In this document: in pieces, positions 12,575-24,140 of the stretch
How positions within the stretch are numbered: the stretch's first letter is position 1
How the letters are laid out: each line of letters begins with the position of its first letter
DNA from: Euglena gracilis
Taxonomy: Eukaryota > Euglenida > Euglenophyceae > Euglenales
Direction: 5' to 3'
Assembly: GCA_039621445.1 (NCBI GenBank)
Contig: CP154954.1
Location: 60,260,168 to 60,324,167 of the forward strand
DNA length: 64,000 bases
Translations under genes and position numbers: made by a program
Notes under the pieces: model-generated
The model's input: the letters and a program-made list of their open reading frames with translations, nothing else
Told to the model about the DNA's origin: nothing
Databases searched by the model: none

Positions 12575-12980
12575 CATCCCAAACCCCACAACCCCCCCCC
12601 GTTCGGAGGACACATTTTCTTTCGGAGTTTGACCAAATTTTTGTTCCCGGCGCGAAGCCCGGGAACGAAACTTTTGCCCAAAAATTGGCCAAAAAATTGG
12701 CCAAATGCCATTTTTGACACTTTTTTGACAAACAAATTGTCACAATTGCCAAATTTTTTCGGCGGCGCGAATGCGCCGGAAGGGAATTGGGGATTTTTGG
12801 GGGGTTAGGATCCGGGTGCCCACCAACTTTTTTTTTGACCTCCATGTCCAACTACACCCCCCCGGTCATAAGGACAATCCTTTTTGGTCACTAACCCTTG
12901 TCCAACGACCACCCCACCCCCCCCTCGTTCGAAGGAACAGAGGTTCTGGTCTGGGACATATGGGGGGTGGTACTGACTCC
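12575..12980. mobile_element. Element-like block splitting the satellite
   Basis: A non-satellite block sits inside the satellite, with satellite on both sides. It carries GCGCGAAGC palindromes and TTGGCCAAAAAATTGGCC motifs. It matches, with divergence, the interior of the TIR element at 62399-62818: the same order of GTTTGACCAAATTTTTG, GCCCAAAAATTGGCC and CCCACCAACTTTC-like motifs. It is therefore a dispersed element. Its exact ends and a target duplication were not resolved. Confidence 0.65.
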
Positions 12981-13490
12981 CTCCGACATCCCCGACCCGC
13001 CCTCCTACCTACCCCTGCCGGCAGCCCCGCCCTGCCCCCTAACCAACTCTCCGACCTCCCGCCCCGCCCCCCTACCAACTCCCGACTGGCGACCCCGTCC
13101 CCGCCCCCTACCAACCCCACCAGACATCCCCGACCCGCCCCCTACCTTCCCCGGCCGGCAGCCCCGGCCCCGCCCCCTACCAACTCCAGCCGACATCCCC
13201 GACCCGCCCCCGACCAACTCCGACTGGCGACCCCGGCCCCGCCCCCTACCAACTCCAGCCGGCATCCCCGACCCGCCCCCTACCTACCCCGGCCGCAGCC
13301 CCGGCCCCGCCCCCTACCTACCCCAGCCCGGCCCCCCCTACCCCGGCCGGCAGCCCCGGCCCCGCCCCCTACCACCCCCAGCCGCCCCCCCCGCCCCGCC
13401 CCCTCCCACCTCCGCCTGACCCCCCCGCCCCGCCCCCTACCCATCCCAGCCGGCAGCCCTGGCCCCGCCCCATCCTTCCCCAGCCGGAAG
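12981..13490. repeat. C-rich satellite, continuation
   Basis: The same unit family as 9056-12560 resumes after the inserted block, with slightly more degenerate units. Confidence 0.9.
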
Positions 13491-13504
13491 ACCCACAGAT
13501 TCTT

Positions 13505-13625
13505 GTCCGGGCCCGGGGTAGGCCCTTTGGAGGCAGGGCAATTACGGCCCTGCCTTGGCTCTGACCTTCGGCAATGCAGGAACGTGGAGTGCCATTAATC
13601 CTAATCCTAATCCCCCCGGCGCCAA
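13505..13625. repeat. Dispersed ~110-bp unit, copy 1
   Basis: Contains GGTAGGCCC, TTGGAGGCAGGGC, GGCCCTG and a run of CTAATC units. A clear second copy lies at about 19685-19790 in the same orientation, also at the border of C-rich DNA. Confidence 0.75.
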
Positions 13626-13714
13626 GGATGGTTGGTGTCCGCCGACCCCCCCCCCCCCCCGTCTGGCCCCCAGGAACCCGCCCCCGGTTCTGTCCCCCCA
13701 TTTCCCACCCCAGT

Positions 13715-13716
<2 letters not shown>

Positions 13717-13746
<30 letters not shown>
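13717..13746. repeat. (CA)n microsatellite
   Basis: About fourteen CA dinucleotides. Confidence 0.95.
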
Positions 13747-13747
<1 letters not shown>

Positions 13748-13759
13748 TACCCTGCACTT

Positions 13760-14833
13760 TAAGTTATTGGGAACCTCTTCCCCCCTCTTTGTCTAAATTT
13801 TGTTCAAGCTGCTTGAGTGCAACCACTTATCTGCAACCACCCTTTGAACATTCTTTAATTTTCATACACAAATTTAATTTGCTGCTCATTTCAGTTATTT
13901 CACATTTACACACCAGCCCAAATCCACTTCACTCTGAACCCCCAAATATCTGAATAGAAACCCATTGTGGTGGAACCCCACACGAAACAAAAAAAAAACA
14001 AACAAAGAAAATATCTCCCGGATACCGGGAAAGAAGAAAGGGGGGAGAAACCTTTTCGGGAAAAAAATAAAATTTTCTCAGCGCCTCCCAGCCCCCCAGC
14101 CTGCTCCCTGGTTTAAGCACACGGGGCCCATGTTCTCCCATCCGCTCATATGTGGCAGCTGTGCATGCCCCCATCTCCCTCCAGACCGCGGTGAGGCACA
14201 GCTCTCTCCATGGTTTGTCGCATTGCATATGCTGTTTTATCTCAAGCCTGATATCCGCATACCAATGTATTTTGTGTGCACAGGCCAATTCATAATTCCT
14301 GGTTTCCTTTTGCTGCCTCTTGGACCTTTAATCTTGGACCAGTCACCATGGGCCTGACACCGTGTTCCTGCCAGCCCCGCCGCCCCCTCTCCCCCAGCTC
14401 ACCCACCCCCCTCCCGCAAGCATGGTGGCCGACCCTCCCCCTCCGCCACCCCCGCCCAGCACCCAGGAGCCCTGCCCCGGTTCTGCCTCCACCCACTACC
14501 CACCCCACCCACCCATCCTTTAAGTATCTGGGAAACTCTTCCCCTGCTTTGTCTAAATTTCGTTCAGGCTGCTGAAGTGCAACCACCTAACTGCAACCGT
14601 CCTTTGAACACTCTCTTAATTTTCGCCCATAAATTTCACCAGAATTTATTTTGCAGCTCATTTCAGTCATATCACATTGACTCACCAGTCGGCAGCTCAA
14701 GTGCTCTTCGCTGCGAACCCCCAAAATTCCGAGGATAACCCCACTGTGGTAGAAACCCAAATAAAATATGAAGAACACCATTGCCAAATTTCCAAAGAAC
14801 GGAGAAATTGTGTGTGTGTGTGTGCGTGTGTGC

Positions 14834-14864
<31 letters not shown>

Positions 14865-15240
14865 CGCGCGCGCGTGCGTGTGTGCGTGCAGGTTGCGTGT
14901 GGGTGTGGGTGTGGGTGTGGGTGTGGGTGTGGATTTGTGGGTGTGGGTGTGTGTGCGTACAGGCGTACCCAGCGGGAACACGCCGGGGAAGCGAATTTTC
15001 CTCAACGCCTCCTGCACCCCCAGCCCATCCTCCATTCTCATGACATTCGGACCATTTTCCTCGCCCCCTGCCCCCTCCGGGCCGCAGTGGGTCACAGCTC
15101 TCTCCGCAGCTTGAATTTGTGCTGGTTTCCCTCACGACCCAAAATCACATGCCATCGTTTTTCTTTTTGCATGCACCATCCAATTCATGGTTTCCTCTGC
15201 TGCCTCACGCAATTTTGAACCCTCCCCTGAGAACTTTAAC
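13760..15240. repeat. Direct duplication, two ~600-700-bp copies
   Basis: The segment starting near 13760 (GGGAACCTCTTCCCC, TTTGTCTAAATTT, GTGCAACCAC) recurs from about 14528 in the same order and orientation. Shared landmarks include TTGAACA, CAGCTCATTTCAGT, GAACCCCCAAA and CACAGCTCTCTCC. The copies have diverged moderately. Between and within them lie microsatellite runs, notably TG/GTGTGGG at 14811-14960. Confidence 0.8.
14811..14962. repeat. (TG)n and (GTGTGG)n microsatellite
   Basis: An imperfect TG run passes into GGTGTG hexamers, with a CGCG interruption near 14865. Confidence 0.9.
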
Positions 15241-17530
15241 CCCCACGTGGTTTTCTGCACACTGATTGCCTGGACCTCCCCAACGTTTCGGATTACCACA
15301 AGCCGCGGAATTTTCCCAATAATCCCAACCTCCATGATGTTCTGTTTTCCAATTCCTGAATAAACCTGACAACCCATTGGTGTTCTCCCCCCCCCCCCCC
15401 CGAACTGCGGATAACACCCTTGCCCAGATGGTGTCCTACCCACCGAGCTCCCGGACCACTCCGACTACCCTGTGACATTCTAGGCCTCCCCATGGGTTTC
15501 GATATAACCCCAGCCACCCTGTGGAGTCCAACCTGTCAATATGCCGCATAACCCCAACCAACCCATTACTCTACCTGCTGAATTTTTGGAAAACCTAACA
15601 CCCCGTGGTCTTCGACACATATCACTGCCAGAAATCCAATGCGCCAAATTTCCGCATAACCAGGACCCCCCCCCCTGGTGTTTCTCCCGACCCATTACCA
15701 GTATTCCACAAAACACATTTCCAGAGGATCTTATCCTCATGGTGCACTACGCACCAACTGCCCAGACTACCCCACCCCACGTGGTGTGCAACCTCAGCTA
15801 TCGGCCCATACCAACCTTCACTTAGTGTCCTACCCACCATCTTTCTGGATGCCACTGTTTTTCTTGATGCTGCAACCACCCTGTGGTGTTTTACCTGTAA
15901 TTTTCCGGGTCAAATTCACGTTCAAATTCATCAAATTTCACGTTATTTCAGCCCCCCATGTTGTTCCACCCTTCCAACCCCCGAGTAAATCCACCCACCG
16001 AGTTTTCGCCCCCAAGCACCTCGTGCCCTCCAGGCTTCTGGACCACCCCAAATACTCCCTGTTTTCCAACCCACCGTATTTTCCAGGCCTTCCTCAACCT
16101 CCCTGTGATGTTTCTTCCCATCGAATTTCGAAACAACCCAACCGCCCCGTGGTGTCCAACCCAACAAACTTCCAGACCCCAAGCAAAAACCCCAAGCAAC
16201 CCGTGGTGTTCTACTCGCCGCACGCCTGTACAATGTAACCCTCCCCCATGGTGTTGTACATGCCGACTGCCCAGAAACCCCCAACGTTCTGCCCTTAATT
16301 TCCGGACCGTCCCAACCACCCTGTGGTGTTACCCACTGAGTTTCTGGATTACCACATCACCCCATGGTGTGTCTTCACTTCGAATTATTTGATAATAACT
16401 CATTGATGTTCCACACACCCATCTTCCTGAATTTCCGCAGAAAAGACACCCAAAATTCCAAAATTTTCGCATGAGAAACACTCCTTCGAGGTGTTTCCCC
16501 CCACCCAATTGCCTAAGTGTCTTGCCAACTGAACTGCCACACCACCCTCCATAGTCTCTTGGCATCTAAGTCACCATCCCTCTGGACCGCCACCACCACT
16601 CCATGGTGACCAACCCGAATTTCTAGACCACCCCAACCACCCCATGGCTTTTTACCCATTAAATCTTTGGATAATCCACAACTCACCCCACTTCCCAATA
16701 ACTTATTGGTGTTCTACCCTCCCAACTCCCAAATAAACCCATCACCCCTTGGCATTGGACCCTCTCAACTCTGGCTTACCCTTTGCCCACACGGTGAATC
16801 ACCCATGTGACCCCAATCACCCCGTGCTGTCCGACCCTCTGAGTTTCTGGATCCTTTCGAACACCCATGATGCTCAATGCATTGTAAATTTCTGGATGAA
16901 TAATTTCTGGTCCCAAACCACCTCGTGATGTTCAACCTGCCGAACTTGTGGAGCCCCCCATGGTGTCTTATCCCAATTTCGGTACAACCCCACCACCAAA
17001 CTTCCAACCAACCCAAGGTTTCCTACCTGCTGAACTTCTCTACAATTTAACCCCCCCCCCCCTATGGTGTTCCACACACCGACTGCCTGGACCCCCCCCC
17101 CCAATGTTCTACCCTCAATTTCCAGACCACCCCAACCACTCCATGGTGTCCTACCATCTGACTTTCCAGATAACCATAACATCCCGAGATGTTTCTACCC
17201 TTTAACTCCTGGATGACCCAACTGCCCCTTGGTAATCCGCACACTCTTCCAGAAAACTAAATCCACCAAACTACCAACACCCCACGGTGGTGTTCCCCAA
17301 AACCACCAATGTCTTCCCAATGGAATTTCTTAATAATTCCACCACCCTGATGTTCTAGACACCGACTACACAGATCTCGTACCCCGTCGTGCACACCCTC
17401 AGCTCCCGGACCATCCCAACCACCCCACGGTGTTAACCACCACACCAACCACCCTGTGGTGACCAACCCACCGCACTTCCGGAGTAACCTAAATTTCCGG
17501 ATAACCATGGCACACTGATCTTTCCGATAA
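15240..17530. repeat. Degenerate ~45-50-bp satellite
   Basis: The motif series CCAACCACCC, GTGGTGT, (T)CTACCCACC, GAATTTC and TGGATAACC recurs in order dozens of times across 2.3 kb with heavy drift, always on the same strand. No frame is conserved between units, so the hypothetical peptides here are not genes. Confidence 0.75.
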
Positions 17531-17602
17531 CCTCACGACGAGTGTTGTTGAGTGTTGATGAGTGTTGACCCCTGAACTGAATATCCCCTGGTGGATTGTA
17601 AG

Positions 17603-17692
17603 CCTGCATGCAGCCTTTGGTGCAGAAAATCTCCGGCACTGTCTACCATGGTTGGAGAATGTGATGACAGCAAGGCGAGCGGATCCCAGCAG
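17603..17692 (+). CDS. Possible exon with strong 5' splice site
   Basis: Open stretch reading LHAAFGAENLRHCLPWLENV and then MTARRADPSR, ending exactly at AGCAG followed by GTGTGAGT, a strong donor-like sequence. The composition is protein-like and the DNA here is no longer satellite. Family unknown, start uncertain, and no matching downstream exon found. Confidence 0.18.
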
Positions 17693-18255
17693 GTGTGAGT
17701 TAAGAGTCTCCATCCGTCCTTTTTTTTCCAACTCAATCCCAACCGGCATGTCCAGGTTTTTTTTGTTGACTCCCTTTTGACGGGTGGCTCATTATCAGAT
17801 TGGATGTACCTCTTGATTACGGAGCGTGCTGGCCACCCACTCCGGCTTTGAAATCCTGGATCACACCCTGCGGAGTGGACGTGGTCGCCACACCCCCCCC
17901 CCTCACAGAGATGTCGGAAATGTCATACAGGCCCCCCCTTACTTGCACATTGTATCACCCGGCTGCGCGCACGGCCCCCACCCCTCCGTTGGCCTGGTTC
18001 GTGGTCCACTGATAGGCCGGGGCCGGGACTGGACTGGTACTGCGCATGGCACCTCGGGGGCAATGTGCTTGACCATGCCTGCCTGTGAGGGTTCGGTGTC
18101 CGACAGGAGGTGTTTGCCTTTCTGAAGGGGACATCAGCTGGCAGTGGTAAAGAGAAACCAGGGCAGCTGGGAAGTATGTGGACAATACAAGCTCGAGCTT
18201 TCCTCTCCATGCCCCCATGCCCCCATGGACCTGATTTTTGATTGGTTTAGTTTAT

Positions 18256-18261
18256 TTTGAT

Positions 18262-18306
<45 letters not shown>

Positions 18307-18347
18307 AATCAATCTATCTATCTATCTTTCTATCTATCTATCTATCC

Positions 18348-18412
<65 letters not shown>

Positions 18413-18415
18413 CTT
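18256..18415. repeat. (TATC)n microsatellite
   Basis: About forty tetranucleotides with a few substitutions, followed by a T-rich tract to 18475. Confidence 0.95.
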
Positions 18416-18769
18416 ATTTATTTATTATTTTTTTTTCATTTAATTATTTTCTTTCTATATATATTTTTTTTGCAGGCTGCCAGAACCCCGGTTCTAGGGA
18501 TACCATTGAGCACACCACGACCCCTCCCCACACAGACGGCTGCACATTGGATGCCCCCCCCCATCCTGCACCACTGACACCAACCGATCCCCCCCCCCCC
18601 TGGCCTTTGGATACTTTTCAACGTGCTCACACACACCCAAGCCTCTCGAAGCAGGTGAGCAGTGTTTCTGGAAGAACCAACCTAATATCGCCGAGACGTC
18701 TCTCAGCCCCCCCCACCCCAGCCCTTGGCCTGCCTACATACCTCCTCCTCTGTTTTCTACGTCTTCCTC

Positions 18770-18925
18770 TCTCTCGGTCCACCGCGGCCGTCGACCTGTC
18801 GTTGTTTCTCCCTCGGTCCACCGCGGCCGTCGTTTTGTCGTTGTTGTCTCTCGGTCCGCCGCGGCCGTCGACCTGTCGTTGTTCTTCCTCGGTCCACCGC
18901 GGCCGTCGTCCTCTTGCTGTTCTCA
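18770..18925. repeat. 35-bp minisatellite, second site
   Basis: Four to five units of CGGTCCACCGCGGCCGTCG as in the 7045-7960 array, with the variant ending CTGTCGTTGTT. This shows that the minisatellite is dispersed. Confidence 0.9.
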
Positions 18926-18929
18926 CCCC

Positions 18930-19870
18930 GCCATCAACCCCGGAGCTCCTCTCGGGCCCCAGCGGCCTGATTGAACCCCACACAATTTATTGTGCCGGCC
19001 CTTGCCATCATCTCTGTCTCCCCCCTTCTGTTCGTTCTCTGTCATGCTGCCGCCGGCATCCTTCTGAGTCCATGAGCCTCCATCCGCTTTCTGGTTCTGC
19101 AATCTGATCAAATTGGAAATAACCTCCCTATGATGGACTGTCCAGGGGTGGCGCTGTTTTTTATACCCACCATCCCCACCCCCAATGGCTTTTGAAGCCC
19201 AGCAGCTGGTTGGTGGCCCTGCTTTCCTTCTCGCCCCATTTCACCAGCACCACTCTCAGCCATGTCTTACCCTCACAGAGACCTAGGATGGCGTTGGATA
19301 GTTTGGTGGATAGATTCGGGGGGGGGGGGTAGCAGGCCCTCAATTGTAAGAGGCCGTCAGCCGTGTGAGGACCAGGGCCGCAGGGTTGGTACCCCTAATG
19401 CTGAACACCCAGCAAACTGTACCTCCACGGCACTAGCTGTGGATCCATGTTTGGACCTTCCCAGTGCCCCCATGAGGAGACCACCTTCTGCAACCCCCCC
19501 ATCCGCCCACTCCACACCTCCGCCCCCAGGTCCTGCAATGCCAACCCCAGCCCGCCAGCCAGCTGAACGATCCCCGGCACCAGCCTTTTGCCCCCCCCCC
19601 CCCTGGAGGGTGGACCAGCGGCCCCCAGCCCCCACTCACTCCCACCACCCCACCCTGTACCACGCTCATCATGGAGCGGCATCCGGGCCCCGGGTAGGCC
19701 CCTTGGAGGCAGGGCCATAGTGGCCCTGTCGACCTTGGGCATTGCAGTGAAGTGGGGCGCTTCTAATCCTAATCCTAATCCTCCCCCCGCCCCCCCCCCC
19801 CCTCCCCCCCCCACCCCCCCCTCCCCCCACCCCCTTCCCCCCTCTCCCCCCTTCCCCCTTCCCCCCTCCC
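18930..19870. other. No gene seen; C-rich spacer
   Basis: Spacer with long C-runs (19780-19870) and the second copy of the 110-bp dispersed unit at about 19685-19790. Frames are Pro/Ser-rich and unconvincing. Confidence 0.5.
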
Positions 19871-20164
19871 CTGCTCCCTAATAACAACATCCTTTTGTAA
19901 ACAGTAAAAGCAAATTCAGGCAGACATGGCGTCTTTGTGGCGAATGGACAAATGGTTTTCAACAAATCGGCAGACACAGCGTACGGGAAAACCGTAAAAG
20001 CAAAATCAGGCGGACATGGTGTCTTTGTGGCAAACAGATAAATGGTTTTCAATTCTTTCTGCAATTGGCGGGGCATGGCATAAATAGCAAACAAACAAAC
20101 GTCATTTGTGTGTGTAAATATATAACGGATGCAAAGATGGAGGGTTGAACATGGCCCGTGTACA

Positions 20165-20415
20165 AAATTGTTTACCTGCCAGAGGCTCCAGGAGGCTCCA
20201 GGGAGGCTCCAGGAGGCTCCTCAGGTAACCAGCCTCCATGGAGGCTCCTTTTTAGGAGCCTCCAGGAGGCTCCAGGGAGGCTCCAGGGAGGCTCACGTAA
20301 CTAGCCTCCAGGGAGGCTCCTTTTTAGGGAGCCTCCAGGAGGCTCCAGGGAGGCTCCAGGGAGGCTCAGGTAACCAGCCTCCCTGGAGCCTCCCTGGAGG
20401 CTCCAGGTAACCAAA
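20165..20415. repeat. 11-bp GAGGCTCCAGG tandem array, copy 2
   Basis: The same 11-bp units, GGTAACCAGCCTCC punctuation and TTACCTG / GGTAACC borders as 4470-4755. The shared internal phrase CTCCTTTTTAGGAGCCTCC shows that the two arrays are copies of one structured element and did not arise as independent microsatellites. Confidence 0.85.
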
Positions 20416-20639
20416 AGTGAGGATTCCAAATTTTCTGGGACCCAACCGGGGGGGGGAACTTTGACCAAATGCAGGAAAAATTGAGGTGAATTCTGGAAAC
20501 TTTGGGCTGGGAGGTGGACGGGCCAGCCAGCCCAAATTTCTAGTCCTAGCTCAGCAACCCCCCCCCAGGGTTTTAAAACCAATTCCACGGCCGAACGCCT
20601 GTCTTGAAATCGATTGACATAAACAGGCTTTGGCAGGGG

Positions 20640-22035
20640 CGCCGTTCATGATTAATGGTTTTCAAGACAGGCGCCCGTTTTTTTCAAGGTAGGAGCCCGT
20701 TTGCTTGGGATGCAAGCAGCTGGTCACGTCACAAAAGAATCTGTTGTGTGGGGACTAGTGTCCCAGAGCTCAACAAGCAGATGAAGAAGGAGGAGGCAAA
20801 TAAGATATTTTCTCATTGCACAAAAGGTCAAGCGGTTTTCTATATCGAGAATTGTGTCCCAGACGCCGGTTCCAGTGTGAACCCGGTGCCTGACGTCGGT
20901 TCGGGCGTAAGACACGGGACACAATGGGACACAGTTTTTGAAGCCGTTTCTAGGGGGCTCCGGGTTCACGCCCGAACCGGCGGCTGAGGAATCACGGCCA
21001 ATTTCGCCGCAAATCCCCATGTTTGGGACAGTTTTGGGCGACTTTGGTCCGAATGGGTCGTCGATCGACATTGGTAGATTTCACACTTCTGGTGCCATGT
21101 TACCCATCAATCGAAAGCTCTTCTCGAGGGTTTTTGACAGATGGCCACAGCATCCAGCCATAATGCACAGAGCTCTTATTTTCAGCGGCACCATACAGCA
21201 TATCAATCGAGAGCGCTCCCCAAAACCTCTCGCTTGGTAACCACAGAACTCAGTCACACTGTACATCGCTCTGAAAATTGCCGATCGCATGTTCCGACTC
21301 TGTTTTCAAATTCGAAACTTTGATTTCACCTGCCACGTTGCCCCTTGATTGAAAGCTCTTCTCAAGGGTTTTCGGCAGATGGCCTCAGATTCCAGCATGG
21401 TATATAATTTCAGAATTTCCCCAAAATTGGCCAAAAGGAAACCATGCCCCCCCATATAAGACCCCCAACTCCGGAGCCAAAATCACAGGGGGGGTTTATA
21501 TGCGGGGGTCTTATATGGGGGGTCTTATATGGGGGAGGAATGGTATTGCACAAAACCCCCCAATTTCTAGCCGAAGACCCTCCAGAAACTGCTCATACGT
21601 TAACCACGTGTCTACAAACCATTTTGGACACTTTCTGGCACTTTTTTGGCGCCCCCCAGACGCCAGGTTCACAGAAATTTGCAGAAATTTCCCGCCGGAA
21701 CCAGCTTCCCAGACGCCGGTTCGGGAGTGAACCCGGAGCCCCCAGACACGGTTTGAAACCGTGTATTGGGGCTCTGGCTTCATGCCCGAACCAGCGTTCA
21801 GGACGCCGGTTCGGCGCAGAAATTTCTGCGCCGAAGTGAGACCGCCGGTTCGGGCGGGAAGCCGGCGGCAAAATGAAAAGTGCCAAAAAGTGTCCAAAAG
21901 GCTTTGTAGGCATGTGGCAATCATATCTGAACAGTTTTGGGGGGGTATTTGGCCAGAAATTGGGGTATTTTGTGCAACAATTTCCATTTGGCTAAATTTG
22001 GGGAATTTCTGAAATAGAATACCATGCAGCACGGC
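20640..22035. repeat. Dispersed family with CGCCGGTTCGGGCG and GAAAGCTCTTCTCAAGG
   Basis: Built of short recurring modules: GACGCCGGTTCGGG palindrome-prone units, CAATCGAAAGCTCTTCTC and CAGATGGCC. The same modules in varying order and orientation recur at 25100-25560, 27440-27800 and 45410-46420. One protein-like reading (EFCGYQA followed by RLIC) is shared between copies, but frames are broken by stops, so I treat it as repeat DNA. Confidence 0.6.
21441..21545. mobile_element. Small hairpin element (~105 bp)
   Basis: Left end ACCATGCCCCCCCATATAAG and right end CTTATATGGGGGAGGAATGGT are inverted copies around a short centre, giving a near-complete foldback. The same ends frame 50503-50589. 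Confidence 0.7.
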
Positions 22036-22310
22036 TGAAATCTAAGGCCATCTGCAAAAAAAAACACACAAAAAAGTGTTTTTTTTTTTGAAGAAGAAAA
22101 CGGTAAAAAAAAAAGGCTTGTTTTTGAAAATGAAATTCTACATAGGCGCTACCGTCTCCGTGGGTCCAACCCAAAATACCTTCACGCTCCAGAATGACAA
22201 CCCACTTTTCCCCTCCTTTAAACCACTGCAATGAGATGTGAGCACAAGAGGTTGACCCCTTTCCATTTTTGCCATCTTTGGCAAAAGTTCCGGTCCGAAA
22301 GCAATGGCGG

Positions 22311-22700
22311 TTAGTCGCTTTCATCATCACTGGGGGAAGGGAGGTCAGGCAGATTCAAAGCGCGAAAGAGGAAGGTGAGTTTGCCAGCATTCTCGATCCC
22401 CAAATTTGTCCGTCGTTGCCCATAAACATGCCCCATTGTGGAAAAACTGCGCTCCAAAGTAGCCGTAGATTCCAAACAACCCGACAGATGCAAGCCCAAT
22501 GTGCAAAGAGAGGGTGGAAATCCTGACATTTGTCCTGCTTGCCACCAACGTTTTGGTTATGCATGCTGATTAAACATTGTTGGGCGAAATGGATTTGAAC
22601 GGGTTGATTGATGAAGATTGAGAGCTAAAGATGCCTCCCCATTGTCCTCAACAAACGTGCGTGCTGTGTTCGTAGGCTGGAAGGGACCGATGCCACCCGC
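22311..22700 (-). pseudogene. hAT transposase C-terminal exon, decayed
   Basis: A 130-codon minus-strand frame ends in TAA at 22311. Its C-terminal part carries the hAT dimerisation-domain signature: WW (22542-22547), then FPPSLCTLGLHLSGCLES, TATLERSFSTMG, a QRR-N-L segment and ENAGKLTFLFRALNL. This parallels the usual hAT order of WW, P-L, A-L, S-ER-FS, RR-L and EN-L-F. Upstream the same frame reads GPFQPTNTARTFVEDNGEAS and can start at an acceptor-like CAG at 22701-22703. One in-frame TAA (22557-22559) just before the WW, and the absence of an upstream catalytic region, argue for a decayed copy. It could be the source of factors for nearby non-autonomous elements (inference). Family call fairly secure; gene limits not. 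Confidence 0.65.
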
Positions 22701-22829
22701 CTGTCATGTAATATAAAAAAACCTGAAATAATGTCACAATAATGTTATGACGTGTAAAAAAAATATATAATTGCTCTTTAAAATTTTTAAGAAAAACAAT
22801 ATGCAACAACCTTAAACTTCAAAACCCTT

Positions 22830-23240
22830 TGTTTTTGAAACTTTGATGAAAAAATATCATGAGCACACACACGGCGAGACACATCAGGATCACGGCGGAA
22901 ACCACACCCATCCGGCAAGGGCCGAGGCAGAGCGGTGGTCCGCACTTTGTGAGTAGCGATGCGCCCACGCTGGCCACCCAAGGTCGCGGTCCAGTTCCCC
23001 AGCAAGAAGGCCAGCAGAAGGCCGAGGCCGATCCCAGCCATAAGGGGTGGGGACAGCCTCCCGCTGTCCCCGGCCATGGGGGGAGGGAGCCGCCCACAGC
23101 TGAGACAGGAAGCGAAGCTGAAGGCGCACCATAGGCATGACAAAGGGACAAAGCGAAAGAATGGGTGCCTTGCAGTCTCAGACGGCCGCCAAACTTGCGG
23201 CATCCACTTGGACTCTTCCGTTGAACAAAGGGGGTGCACA
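22830..23240 (-). CDS. Possible membrane-protein exon(s), unrecognised
   Basis: GC-rich island in AT-rich DNA, upstream of the hAT remnant on the same strand. One minus frame contains the hydrophobic stretch AGIGLGLLLAFLLGNW, while a second contains MGVVSAVILMCLAVCVLMIF. Either could be a transmembrane or targeting segment. They lie in different frames, so a single gene would need an intron or has a frameshift. No family recognised. The + strand frame here is Pro/Gln-rich and less convincing. Confidence 0.2.
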
Positions 23241-23474
23241 TGTTTATGACGTCCTTGAAGGTTTCAGCCCCTTCACACCAAAGTGTCACGACCAAATCTC
23301 AATCGGCCAAGCTCACATTTAAAGGTTTTTCCTTTCTTTGTTGGTGCGCATTTGTCCACAGCGACATTTTATCTTTTACAACGACAATCGCTGGCTCCAA
23401 AAATCCAAATAATGTAATCAGGATGTGATATGGTTACCCAGGACGCAGAGAAAGCAGTGGATAGGCGAAGGAAG

Positions 23475-24140
23475 CAGGGGTTTTTTTTAAGACCGGGGGG
23501 AGGGGGGGGTCCCCCCACCCACCCACCCCCTGGGGGGGCCCCCTGGGGGGGGGGTCCTGGGGGACCCACAAAAAATGGCCAAAAAATCACGAAAAGTGCT
23601 AAAAATAGAATTTTTTCGGCGCCTGCGGCGCCGAAAAGTATACAGGGGGGGGAAATGCGCTCGCCCGGCCTCGGAAAAAAATGCGCAAAAATGCGCAAAA
23701 TCCGAGAAAAAATGCGCAAAAATAACGAAAATGCAAAAATTACCCAAAAACATGCAAAAATGGCACCAAATTTGAAGAAATTATGTAGAAAAATGAGGAA
23801 AATGTAAGTTTCAAAAAAAAGTCGAAAATTTCAAATTTTTGCAAAAAAATTGCAAAAATGGTAAAAAAAAAATGCGAAAATTTTGGAAAATCACGAAAAA
23901 AAGTGCCAAAAGGAAAAAAATGCGCTGAAAAAAAAACGAAAAAATGCGCAAAAAATGCGAAAAAAATGCGAAAAATGCGAAACGCATTCCCCCCCCCCCT
24001 GAAGTATATCCCACCCCCCTCCGGGGGGACCCCCCCCCCGGGGGGGGGGGGGGGGGTCGGCCGGACCCACCCACCCTACCCCCCCCTCCCCCCCCCGGGG
24101 GTCCACGACTAAAAAAACTCCGGACTAAAAAAAACCCCTG
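23475..24140. mobile_element. CAGGGG-ended TIR element, outer (666 bp)
   Basis: The left end CAGGGGTTTTTTTTAAGACC and right end GGACTAAAAAAAACCCCTG are inverted repeats. The flanks are a perfect 8-bp duplication GAAGGAAG (23467-23474 and 24141-24148). The element carries long G/C runs and has the 359-bp element 23643-24001 inserted in it. No coding capacity. The 8-bp duplication and CAGGG end fit a hAT non-autonomous element. A similar right-end motif occurs near 35315-35330. Confidence 0.85.
23643..24001. mobile_element. CAGGG-ended TIR element, copy 2, nested (359 bp)
   Basis: Begins CAGGGGGGGGAAATGCG and ends CGCATT, a C-run, then CTG. It is flanked by the 7-bp duplication AAGTATA (23636-23642 and 24002-24008). 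The interior consists of AAAAATGCGC units. It has the same plan as 3747-4184, including the 7-bp duplication length. Confidence 0.85.

Noticed and set aside
18238-18577. Ile/Tyr/Leu/Ser repeat frame resembling a membrane protein
   Set aside because: It is the translation of the TATC microsatellite.
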